Source of the DNA: an archaeon
Lineage (GTDB): Archaea > Nanobdellota > Nanobdellia > Woesearchaeales > GW2011-AR4
Assembly (NCBI GenBank): GCA_002688925.1
Contig: NZEC01000016.1
Coordinates: forward strand, 1-35,212
Reading direction: 5' to 3'
Length of the DNA: 35,212 nt
A model generated the notes under the pieces. The model made no database searches and was not told where the DNA came from. It saw nothing but the letters and a program-made list of their open reading frames with translations. This document shows, one piece after another, positions 9,883 through 17,708 of the stretch (the stretch's first letter is position 1; every line of letters starts with the position of its first letter). Made by a program: the position numbers and the translations under genes.

Positions 9883-10677
9883 TTATTTTGCTTTTTTGAT
9901 CTCTTCATTTAATTCGTCATAAGTTTCATTGAAAATTGCTATAGCCTGGTTTAGGATTTCCTTACAAGATAACTGTCCCCAGGATTCCATATGAAAAATA
10001 AAATCATTGTCGTGCTTTACCTTTACTTCTCCATTAGATGCTTCTTCTGCAACGCCTGCAAGGTCATATTTGAACAAATTATCCTTAATGACTTCAAGCT
10101 TGCCGTTCTTTATCTCAAAAACATTTCCATGGGTTGCTTCCATGATTTCCTCGGGATTTTTTACATTCCCGATTTCTATTGATGGCTTATGCTTGTAATA
10201 AGCAATGCATGGGCTCCATTTTGAATGTACTTTGCCCTTTCCCAAAACAGCAGTGGCCTCTAATTCCAGGGACTGGCCTTTCAGCAGTTTTGCAATTGGC
10301 ATTTTCGGGCAAACCGGCTTAACTGCCGGGTCTTTGCTGTGGAGTTCGGAAGCGTAAATAATCCCTGAGCCTTTTGAAGCTTTAAGAGTCAATTTAAGCT
10401 GGCATCTTGCGCACCCCTTGCCCTCGCATTTGCATTTCTCAGGCAGGTTGTATGATTTTAAGTCTGTTTTTAACGGTGTTAATCCTAATCTGTGGGCTAT
10501 CATCTCGTCATATAGGGCTGAGCTGTTCTTCCTGAACTCAACGTCTTCAACAGCCATTGTAGGAACTTCTTCTACCATGATCCTTCTTAAAGTATTAACA
10601 AAAGCAGCAGTCGTATCCTTAATTACAAATGAAAGCTTTCCTTCATCCTTCTTATTTTCCAAAACCCTTACTTCCAT
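9883..10677 (-). CDS. rpoD: DNA-directed RNA polymerase subunit D (with cysteine-rich Fe-S-like insert)
   Basis: FVNTLRRIMVEEVPTMAVEDVEFRKNSSALYDEMIAHRLGLTPL; CKCEGKGCARC. Confidence 0.92.
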   Translation of the reverse strand: MEVRVLENKKDEGKLSFVIKDTTAAFVNTLRRIMVEEVPTMAVEDVEFRKNSSALYDEMIAHRLGLTPLKTDLKSYNLPEKCKCEGKGCARCQLKLTLKASKGSGIIYASELHSKDPAVKPVCPKMPIAKLLKGQSLELEATAVLGKGKVHSKWSPCIAYYKHKPSIEIGNVKNPEEIMEATHGNVFEIKNGKLEVIKDNLFKYDLAGVAEEASNGEVKVKHDNDFIFHMESWGQLSCKEILNQAIAIFNETYDELNEEIKKAK

Positions 10678-10717
10678 TTTTCATACCTCCCAAAATTTTT
10701 GTACCATTAATTGAATA

Positions 10718-11128
10718 TTAAACTCTTCTGCCTCTCCTACCGCCTTTTTTCCTGCATCCATCATGCGGCAGAGGAGTGACGTCTTCAATCACTCCTATCC
10801 TCATGCCCATCCTTGATAAAGCCCTTACAGCAGCTTGTGCGCCAGGACCAGGACTTGTCGGGTTATTATGGCCTCCTGCAGCCCTTATCTTGACATGAAT
10901 TGAGTTTATTCCCTTATCAATAGCTCCTTCTGCGGCTCTTTTCGCAGCTGCCATTGCAGCAGTAGGACTGGATTCCATCCTGTCACTTTTGACTACCATG
11001 CCGCCGGATGCTTTGCTTATGGTTTCTGTTCCTGTGATATCAGTTATGTGGATTATAGTATTGTTATAGGATGCGTAAATATGCGCGATTCCCCATCTTT
11101 CCTGTCTTGATCTTTCTGGTCTTGGCAT
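10718..11128 (-). CDS. rps11: 30S ribosomal protein uS11
   Basis: [50 protein letters not shown]. Confidence 0.95.
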   Translation of the reverse strand: MPRPERSRQERWGIAHIYASYNNTIIHITDITGTETISKASGGMVVKSDRMESSPTAAMAAAKRAAEGAIDKGINSIHVKIRAAGGHNNPTSPGPGAQAAVRALSRMGMRIGVIEDVTPLPHDGCRKKGGRRGRRV

Positions 11129-11134
11129 TTTAAT

Positions 11135-11908
11135 TTAGTTTATTTTGATTCTTTTGTATCTTTTTTTCTTCAGCTTTTGGCTTTTCTTTTTTATCTGTGG
11201 CTTTTGGGCTTTCCTTTTTTCCTTTACTTGTTTTTCTTTAGTATCTTCTTTTTTAGCTGGTTTTTTTTCTTCTGTTTTCTTTTCAGCTTTTGGCTTTTCT
11301 TTTTTCTCTGCTGGTTTTGGCTTTTTCTCTTCTTTTTTTACGTCTGTTTTTTCTTCTGTCTTTTTTTCAGCTGGTTTTGCCTTTTTTGGCTTTTCTATAA
11401 CAACACGTTCCGGATGAGAAGCATTTACAAAAGCAGAGTTTTGGGCAAATTGAATTTCACTTTCTTTTCCAGAAGGCACAAGGAAAGACGGAGAGGTAAT
11501 TGTCCTGTCTCCCAAAGAAATATGCTGGTGAACGATAAGCTGCCTTGCCTGGTTAAAGCTTTTTGCCATGCTTTTCCTGAACAGCACTGTTTGCAGCCTT
11601 CTTTCCAATATATCCTTTAAAGTCAAAGATAAGATATCTCCTATCTTTGAATCTTTTCCAATCAATCCAAGAGATGAAAGTTTTGTAAGCAATTGATTTC
11701 TTTCCTTTTCAACCTGCTTATTATTTGTAGCAGTAAGGTTTTTAGCCTGCTTGGTAAAATTCTTAAGGATTGTGTTCATCTTCCATAGCTCGTACTTTCT
11801 CCTAAGGCCATATGATTTTAACAGCTCCTGCTCTGCTAAGATCCTTTCCTTCTGCCATGGATGATTTGGCTTTGAAAATTTTTTCTTTTGTTTTTTTGGG
11901 CTTCCCAT
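11135..11908 (-). CDS. rps4: 30S ribosomal protein uS4 with long Lys/Glu/Pro-rich C-terminal tail
   Basis: Archaeal S4 core LLKSYGLRRKYELWK...ERRLQTVLFRKSMAKSFNQARQLIVHQHISLGDR; followed by a roughly 80-aa K/E/P tail. Confidence 0.9.
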   Translation of the reverse strand: MGSPKKQKKKFSKPNHPWQKERILAEQELLKSYGLRRKYELWKMNTILKNFTKQAKNLTATNNKQVEKERNQLLTKLSSLGLIGKDSKIGDILSLTLKDILERRLQTVLFRKSMAKSFNQARQLIVHQHISLGDRTITSPSFLVPSGKESEIQFAQNSAFVNASHPERVVIEKPKKAKPAEKKTEEKTDVKKEEKKPKPAEKKEKPKAEKKTEEKKPAKKEDTKEKQVKEKRKAQKPQIKKKSQKLKKKRYKRIKIN

Positions 11909-11935
11909 TATTCCACCAATATGATTAAATTAAGA

Positions 11936-12457
11936 TTATGTTCTTCCTGACTTTGCTCCTTCTTTTTTCTTGACACCTAATGATCCCTTGCCTTTGTTTT
12001 TCCTGAAATTTGATTTTGTCCTTTGGCCGCGAACAGGCAGCTTCAGGCCGTGCCTTACTCCGCTATATGACCTTATCTCTTTCATTCTTTTGATGTCGTT
12101 TTCGATTGCAAAAATCAAGTCTCCTGTTACAGCATGATAATCCTTGCCGTCTTCGTAATTTTTTCTTCGGTTTAGCATCCAGGATGGAATGTCATGTTTT
12201 GAAAGGTTAGTTAGAACTTCATCCAGCTTTTTGACTTGCTCATCTGATAAGTAGCCTGCTTTGCTTGTTTTATCTATGCCTGCTAAATTGCAAACCATAT
12301 TTGAAAACATGAAGCTTACTCCCTTGATTTTTGTCAGTGCAGTGTAGATCTGCTTCTTTCCATCAAGATCTGTATTTGAGACCCTTACAAAATAATTGAA
12401 ATTTTCCTTTTCACCTTTATTTTCGGGAGTTTTCTGAGCTGTAGTTTTTTCATCCAT
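11936..12457 (-). CDS. rps13: 30S ribosomal protein uS13
   Basis: VRVSNTDLDGKKQIYTALTKIKGV...GVRHGLKLPVRGQRTKSNFRKNKG. Confidence 0.93.
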   Translation of the reverse strand: MDEKTTAQKTPENKGEKENFNYFVRVSNTDLDGKKQIYTALTKIKGVSFMFSNMVCNLAGIDKTSKAGYLSDEQVKKLDEVLTNLSKHDIPSWMLNRRKNYEDGKDYHAVTGDLIFAIENDIKRMKEIRSYSGVRHGLKLPVRGQRTKSNFRKNKGKGSLGVKKKEGAKSGRT

Positions 12458-12463
12458 TTTATT

Positions 12464-12528
12464 AAAAAAACCGAGAGAATATAGCGCAATTTCTTAACCC
12501 TAAAAGCGCTCTTCATTTCTGAACTCGG
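12464..12528 (-). promoter_or_regulatory. Leader stem-loop followed by oligo-T, candidate attenuator/autoregulatory leader of the S13-S4-S11 operon
   Basis: Minus strand CCGAG(N)..AGCGC-N18-GCGCT..CTCGG-TTTTTTT, 6 nt before the S13 ATG; TATA-like TTTATAAAT at 12554-12562. Confidence 0.45.
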
Positions 12529-12553
12529 GCTGTTGATGAGGAACTGAGTTTTA

Positions 12554-12562
12554 TTTATAAAG
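12554..12562 (-). promoter_or_regulatory. TATA-box-like promoter element of the ribosomal operon
   Basis: Minus strand GCTTTATAAATAAAAC, upstream of the S13 leader. Confidence 0.45.
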
Positions 12563-12727
12563 CTTGTGGTAAGGGATTATTTTATTAGCAGTATTTTTCT
12601 TGTTTTTTATTTCAATATTTTTAATTGATTTTTGTATTGAATTTTATTGTTTGATTGTTTTTATTTTTTATTGACTTTTTTGTAATTTAGAGAAATCTTT
12701 ATATAGGTGTATTATTAGGAAATTGAA

Positions 12728-13438
12728 ATGCAGATAAAACTTTACAAAAAGCCTAAGAATTGCACTTTAGTTGAGGGCTTTCCCGGCTTTGGATTGGTTG
12801 GAACTATTGCAAGCGAATTTCTTCTTGAACATTTGAAAGTTGAGCAGATAGGTAAAGTTATTTGTAATGAATTGCCTGCTGTTGCGGCAATACACCAGGG
12901 CAAATTGGTTGAGCCACTTGGTATTTTTTATTCTAAAAAATATAACCTAGTTTTATTGCATGCTATAACTGCCTCTGCCGGGCTTGAATGGAAGCTGGCT
13001 AATATTGTTACTGAGCTGAGCAAGCAGCTGAATGTGAAGGAAATTGTATGTATGGAAGGCGTTGGAAGCAATCAGGAAACTCATACATCAAGAGTGTTTT
13101 TTCATTCCAATAATGAAAAAGGCAGCAATAAGCTCAAGAAATTGAAAATAGAGGCATTAAAAGAGGGCATAATTGTAGGAGTAACTAGTGCTGTTTTGCT
13201 TAGGGCTGAAAATATCCCTGTCAGCTGCATTTTTGCAGAGACACATACAAATCTTCCAGACAGCAAGGCAGCTGCAAAGGTTGTTGAGGTAATTGATAAA
13301 TATCTTGGATTAAAGATTGATTACAAGCCGTTATTGATTCAGGCAGAGAAGTTTGAAGGGAAATTGAGAGGGATATTAACAGAGAGCCAGAAAGCGCAGG
13401 ATTTAAGCGAAAAAAAGAAATTAAGTTATGTTGGTTAG
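12728..13438 (+). CDS. Proteasome assembly chaperone family protein (PAC2)
   Basis: LVEGFPGFGLVGTIASEFLLEHL...ICNELPAVAAIHQGKLVEPLGIFYSKKYNLVLLH. Confidence 0.85.
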   Translation: MQIKLYKKPKNCTLVEGFPGFGLVGTIASEFLLEHLKVEQIGKVICNELPAVAAIHQGKLVEPLGIFYSKKYNLVLLHAITASAGLEWKLANIVTELSKQLNVKEIVCMEGVGSNQETHTSRVFFHSNNEKGSNKLKKLKIEALKEGIIVGVTSAVLLRAENIPVSCIFAETHTNLPDSKAAAKVVEVIDKYLGLKIDYKPLLIQAEKFEGKLRGILTESQKAQDLSEKKKLSYVG

Positions 13439-13607
13439 GGAGTTTAATACAGCTATTAAGATAGATAAGGATTATGCAGATGCATATTATAATTTAGGCA
13501 TATTGCTTGAGTTTCTAGATGAGGAAGATGAAGCAAGGAAAAATTTTGAGAATGCTTTAAGGCTAGAGCCGGATAATGAGCTGTATATAAAGAAATCTGG
13601 GAAATAA
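13428..13607 (+). CDS. Short TPR-repeat protein or TPR remnant (59 aa)
   Basis: MLVREFNTAIKIDKDYADAYYNLGILLEFLDEEDEARKNFENALRLEPDNELYIKKSGK*; TPR consensus (YADAYYNLGILL; A..NFENALRLEPDN); overlaps the PAC2 stop; below the ORF-track length cutoff. Confidence 0.55.
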   Translation: MLVREFNTAIKIDKDYADAYYNLGILLEFLDEEDEARKNFENALRLEPDNELYIKKSGK

Positions 13608-13731
13608 TGGCTTTAATACTCTAACTCTCACTATTAAAATTTAGTTTGTTAGCTTGTTTCTTTTATTGCTTATTGGTGTTTTTTTGGATTATTATCCAAG
13701 TTCCAGTTAGGATGAGTTATGTATCTATTTC

Positions 13732-13922
13732 TTAAGGGCTGAAAGACTTAAATTTTGGTGTTTTAGGTATTATAGAGGTAAAAGATAGTGCTAATTCTAT
13801 GGTGCCTAAATGGGTTTTGGCTGAGAATAAAGTTTTTCTTGGGTGTTTTATTGGTTTAATGCTGTATATTAACTCTCACTTTTTGATTGAGGTATTAATA
13901 ATTTTCAATATTGAAAGATAAT
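13732..13922 (+). pseudogene. Decayed copy of the upstream region and 5' end of the 19377-19877 gene
   Basis: ggctgaaagacttaaattt..gttttag...aattctatggtgcctaaat aligns with ggctgaaaggcttaaattt..gttttag...aattccatagtgcctaaat at about 19312-19386; later gctgagaataaag vs gttgagaataagtgg. Confidence 0.5.
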
Positions 13923-14222
13923 AAAGGCTAATTAGTGGTGTAAAATATAGATTAGAAGAATGTTTTTATAAAATAATGATTATGTTATATTTTGTTTAGA
14001 ATATATTGTCTATTATAATTTTTCTAAACAGTATTTTAGAATATACTATTGATGTTTTATTATTTGTTATTAGTTTTTATTAAAAGTTTTAATCAGAAAT
14101 AATTATTTTCTATCAAAGAATAAGATTATCAATTAAGTGAAAGCATTGAAAATTATAAAAAAATTAAAAATTTGATCATAAAAAGCAAAAAATATTAAAA
14201 ATCCAAAAATACTAATTAAAAA

Positions 14223-14585
14223 ATGAGGAAAATAGTTGTTGTTTTGTTGTTTCTTATGGTTCTCGTAGCTAGCTGTGAGCCTTTAGAAGAGCCAAAAGAG
14301 CCTGTTTGCGGGGATAATATTTGCCAGGAGAATGAGGAAGAAAGCGGTTGCAAAGCAGACTGTGGAGGTTTTGAGGGCATTACAAAAAAGCAGTGTGATG
14401 ATGCTTATGGGCATTGGAATGAGTGCGGAAGCCCTTGCGCAGGAACCGGAGCTGATATTTGCATTCAGGTTTGTAGAGAACAATGCGAATGTGGAGGAAT
14501 AGCTGGATTTGGCTGCCCTTCCGGTTATAACTGCAAATTAAGCGGTAAAATAGCGGATGAGATGGGAGTTTGTGTTTCTGGGTAA
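14223..14585 (+). CDS. Secreted cysteine-rich lipoprotein (CGDNIC..C..DC motif plus an eight-cysteine/TIL-like module)
   Basis: Signal peptide with lipobox-like LVASC; 15 cysteines; HWNECGSPCAGTGADICIQVCREQCECGGIAGFGCPSGYNC. Confidence 0.75.
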   Translation: MRKIVVVLLFLMVLVASCEPLEEPKEPVCGDNICQENEEESGCKADCGGFEGITKKQCDDAYGHWNECGSPCAGTGADICIQVCREQCECGGIAGFGCPSGYNCKLSGKIADEMGVCVSG

Positions 14586-14684
14586 TATGTTTTCTTTAGG
14601 GCTTTGTGTTTAAGGTGTACCTTAAGCGAAAGCCGCAGGAGAAAAAATGGGGTGATAGAAGAGTTCTGGCATTATACTGACTTT

Positions 14685-15185
14685 TTATTTAAGTATTTTA
14701 GATAACTCCCAATTATCAAGTCTACTCTCTAAATCTTTTACATCAACATTTGCTTTTTTTAGTGTATTTAAAATATTGTTAACAGTATTCCCATATGCAG
14801 GATGACTAAAATAACCTCCATCTGCAATTCTATCTATTCTTCGGGTAAGTGCTCCAATATTATTTTGAATGTTTTCATCTTCTTCTTTATGTTCATGTGC
14901 AACATTATATAATTCCCTTAATAATATTATTGCAGAATCTCGTAATCCATTTTCTTCAATTTTTGTATGGATTTCAACATCACCAGTGTAATTATCCCAA
15001 CAATCATTGATATGACTTACTTGTTTTTCAGTTAATTGACCATTTCTAACAGCATTACTCATATATATTTTTAGCCAATCATTTTTAAAATATCTGTCCA
15101 CAACATCATCATTATACATCTTCCTAGCCTTTGTATAAGCTGCTTTAGATTCCTCTACTCCAACTTGAATTGATTTATTCGTCAT
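14685..15185 (-). CDS. Hypothetical helical protein
   Basis: Long ORF with TATA-like sequence upstream; likely start MTNKSIQVG at 15185 (ORF start 15209); no family recognised. Confidence 0.5.
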   Translation of the reverse strand: MTNKSIQVGVEESKAAYTKARKMYNDDVVDRYFKNDWLKIYMSNAVRNGQLTEKQVSHINDCWDNYTGDVEIHTKIEENGLRDSAIILLRELYNVAHEHKEEDENIQNNIGALTRRIDRIADGGYFSHPAYGNTVNNILNTLKKANVDVKDLESRLDNWELSKILK

Positions 15186-15328
15186 AAAATGCATAAATAT
15201 ATAACTCATATTTAAACTTATTGAAATGTTCGTTTAATGCATATTATACGCACTTTTCGATAATTATATATAGAAATACATCAATTTACTCTTGGAAACT
15301 TAAATAATTAACAAAAAAGGTGATATTA

Positions 15329-16144
15329 TTGCTGAAAAAGCTGGAAACTGAGCTCAAAATAAGGGGTTTTAGTAAAAAGACACAAAGCGCTTATTTGTTT
15401 CATAATAAGAGATTTCTTGATTTTATTAAAAAGAATACTGATGAAATTGAGGTTGAGGATATTAAGGCATATATGGCCCACTTAATTTCTGATAAAGGAT
15501 TAAAGGCATCTTCTGTGGGCTTGGCTATGAGCTCTTTGCGTTTCTTATATGATGAAATGATGGGCAAAGGGCTGTTTGTTAAGATTAAGCTGCCTAAACT
15601 AGAGAAAAAGCTGCCTACTGTATTGACAAAGGAAGAAATGAAGAGGCTAATAAGTGCAATAACTAATCCAAAACATAATCTGCTGATAAAGATGCTTTAT
15701 TCTTCTGGTTTAAGAGTATCGGAGTGTGTTAATTTGAGGGTTCATGATCTGGATTTAGAAGAAAGGTTTGGCATTGTTAAGGGAGGTAAAGGCGGCAAGG
15801 ACAGAAATTTCATACTTTCCCATAATCTGGTTAATGATCTTAAGGCATATTTAAGAAATAATGATGGGGAAAATTCATATGTATTTGATGTTAAGGGCAG
15901 GCCATTAAGCATAAGGCAGGCACAGAAGATAGTAGTTAATGCAGCGAAAAAGGCTGGGATTAAAAAAAGAGTATTTTGCCATGCTTTAAGAAGCAGTTTT
16001 GCAACACATTTGCTTGAAGCAGGTACTGATATTAGGGTGATCCAGGAGCTTTTAGGGCATTCCAACCTTGCAACAACAGAAAGGTATACTAAGGTTTCCA
16101 GAGAGCAGTTAAAGAAGGTTAAGATCCCATTGGATGATATTTAG
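15329..16144 (+). CDS. xerA: Xer/XerA-like tyrosine site-specific recombinase
   Basis: SSGLRVSECVNL (Arg), GGKGGKDR (Lys), HALRSSFATHLLEAGTDIRVIQELLGHSNLATTERYT (HxLR..H..Y); TTG start at 15329 preceded by SD AGGTGAT (ORF start GTG 15320). Confidence 0.88.
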   Translation: MLKKLETELKIRGFSKKTQSAYLFHNKRFLDFIKKNTDEIEVEDIKAYMAHLISDKGLKASSVGLAMSSLRFLYDEMMGKGLFVKIKLPKLEKKLPTVLTKEEMKRLISAITNPKHNLLIKMLYSSGLRVSECVNLRVHDLDLEERFGIVKGGKGGKDRNFILSHNLVNDLKAYLRNNDGENSYVFDVKGRPLSIRQAQKIVVNAAKKAGIKKRVFCHALRSSFATHLLEAGTDIRVIQELLGHSNLATTERYTKVSREQLKKVKIPLDDI

Positions 16145-16328
16145 TTCTATTATGTTACAATAACCATTAGAAAAATTCATTTAGTTGTTTCTTATTATTT
16201 TCCATATAGAAATTATATCTATTAAAACACTTAAAATATTTAATCAATAACTAAAATCTATTATCATATATATGCCTAAAAGTTTTAAGAAAAGATTAAA
16301 GGTTTTGATAGGAAAATTTAATAAAAAA

Positions 16329-16967
16329 TTAAAAGTTAAACAGCTCTTTTTGGGCTGTATCTATCATCAATATGTTTTCCATTGCCTGCAGCCTTTTGAA
16401 CTCGTGGTTAAGCTGGATGAAGGGTATGTTATTGATGTATTTCTTGATTATAGGGATGCCTTTGCCCATCAGCCTTGCTATATACTCGTTTGCAAGATAA
16501 GGGGTAAGGCCTGTTTTTTTGCTTATATCGGCGTAGGAAACAAGGCCTTTTTCATCCTCCAAGGCATATATTACCATGAAAACATGCTGTTCAGTCTTGG
16601 TTAAAGGCTTGATGCTGAAGCTCTTTTTCTCGAGGTTAAAGTTGCTTTTTTCCTGCAGGAACAACTCTATATGCTCGAGCCTTTCTGCAATTTTCTCGAC
16701 TTTGTCGCTTATCTCGTTTATGTACTGGTAGCTTGTCTGTATTTCGCTTGTATTTGCGTTAATAGTCTCTAAATGCTCGTCTAATTCGCTTTTAATGCTG
16801 TTTAAATCATTTTTTGTGTCCAAAACTGCTTCTTTTGGCTTCATAGAATCAATTGGTTTGATAGTATCTTTTGGATTAAGATCATCTTTTGGTTTTTTAG
16901 AAAAGTAGCGCTTTCTCTGTTTGAAAAATTTGTCAAATATTTTAAACACCCCCAATACTAAATTCAA
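16329..16967 (-). CDS. Coiled-coil + C-terminal winged-helix DNA-binding protein (second gene of the pair); TTG start
   Basis: Central heptad-like region (LNSIKSELDEHLETINANTSEIQTSYQYINEISDKVEKIAERLEHIELFLQEK); HTH VFMVIYALEDEKGLVSYADISKKTGLTPYLANEYIARLMGKGIPII. Confidence 0.65.
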   Translation of the reverse strand: MNLVLGVFKIFDKFFKQRKRYFSKKPKDDLNPKDTIKPIDSMKPKEAVLDTKNDLNSIKSELDEHLETINANTSEIQTSYQYINEISDKVEKIAERLEHIELFLQEKSNFNLEKKSFSIKPLTKTEQHVFMVIYALEDEKGLVSYADISKKTGLTPYLANEYIARLMGKGIPIIKKYINNIPFIQLNHEFKRLQAMENILMIDTAQKELFNF

Positions 16968-17019
16968 CTGAAAGGTGGTTTATATATTTTTGTATATTGC
17001 AATATATTGGTTTTTATTG

Positions 17020-17673
17020 TTATATCTCATTTATTTGCTTGTAAAGGTAGTATTTTTCCCTGCCTTTTTTTACTATGCTTATGTCTTCCATAGCCTCAAT
17101 CTCGTCGAGAATCCTATAAAATGAGCTTTTTGAGCATAATCCCTGGTCATAGACTATCATGTCCTTTAACTGCAAGCCGGAAATCTGAGTATATTTCCTT
17201 ATGTAGGATAGAATCAGGCTTTTTACATATTCTTTTGAGTTTCTTGTTACTCTCTTTACAACTTTTTCCCTTATTGTGGCTTTTCTCTGCTCTTCTAAGC
17301 TGTTTAATCTTTGTTCTATGGCCTGCATTTCCGGCATTATTGCTTCAGGGCTTGTTTTTTTGACTGCAAGGTTGTCTATTTTTTCGTTTAGCATCTTTAT
17401 TCTTTCTGCCATGCTGTCAAAAGAGTAATAGCTGTCGATGATTTTTCTGATATCTTCTGGATTTTTTGGGATGCATGAAAGCTCTAATTGAAGCTGCTTA
17501 ATTTTGTTTTCCTGATCCTGGTTTTTTTGCTGGAAATACTTTAACCAGGAGAAGATGTTTTGCGTATCATTTTTTACATTTGTAAATGACCTTGTCAACA
17601 GGCTGTGCATATTAGAAATTTTTCTTTCTGTCTCTGATTGCTTTTTAACTTTTAGCCAGAACATAATCATCAT
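17020..17673 (-). CDS. Coiled-coil + C-terminal winged-helix DNA-binding protein (first gene of the pair)
   Basis: Coiled coil MLNEKIDNLAVKK...MQAIEQRLNSLEEQR; HTH VKSLILSYIRKYTQISGLQLKDMIVYDQGLCSKSSFYRILDEIEAMEDISIVKKGREKYYLY; start could be ATG 17673, 17670 or 17664. Confidence 0.65.
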   Translation of the reverse strand: MMIMFWLKVKKQSETERKISNMHSLLTRSFTNVKNDTQNIFSWLKYFQQKNQDQENKIKQLQLELSCIPKNPEDIRKIIDSYYSFDSMAERIKMLNEKIDNLAVKKTSPEAIMPEMQAIEQRLNSLEEQRKATIREKVVKRVTRNSKEYVKSLILSYIRKYTQISGLQLKDMIVYDQGLCSKSSFYRILDEIEAMEDISIVKKGREKYYLYKQINEI

Positions 17674-17685
17674 ATTATGCTACTT

Positions 17686-17698
17686 CTTTATATATTTT
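17686..17698 (-). promoter_or_regulatory. TATA box of the 17020-17673 gene (likely leaderless transcript)
   Basis: Minus strand AAAATATATAAAG about 20-25 nt upstream of the candidate ATGs. Confidence 0.5.
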
Positions 17699-17708
17699 GT
17701 CTTTTTTT

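Noticed and set aside
11145-11620. Phe-rich plus-strand ORFs (11145-11417, 11177-11620)
   Set aside because: Antisense translation of the Lys-rich S4 tail; artefact of codon complementarity.
15329-16144. Integron integrase (IntI) with attC sites
   Set aside because: Protein lacks the extra IntI-specific insert between the boxes, and no convincing RYYYAAC/GTTRRRY attC structure was seen nearby.
16196-16223. XerA dif site near the recombinase (TTATATCTA at 16213)
   Set aside because: One arm resembles the archaeal dif right arm as I recall it, but the expected left arm 6 bp upstream does not match.
16272-16604. 110-aa plus-strand ORF MPKSFKKRLKVLIGKFNKK...
   Set aside because: Mostly antisense to the wHTH-2 gene; only the first 20 codons are in free DNA.
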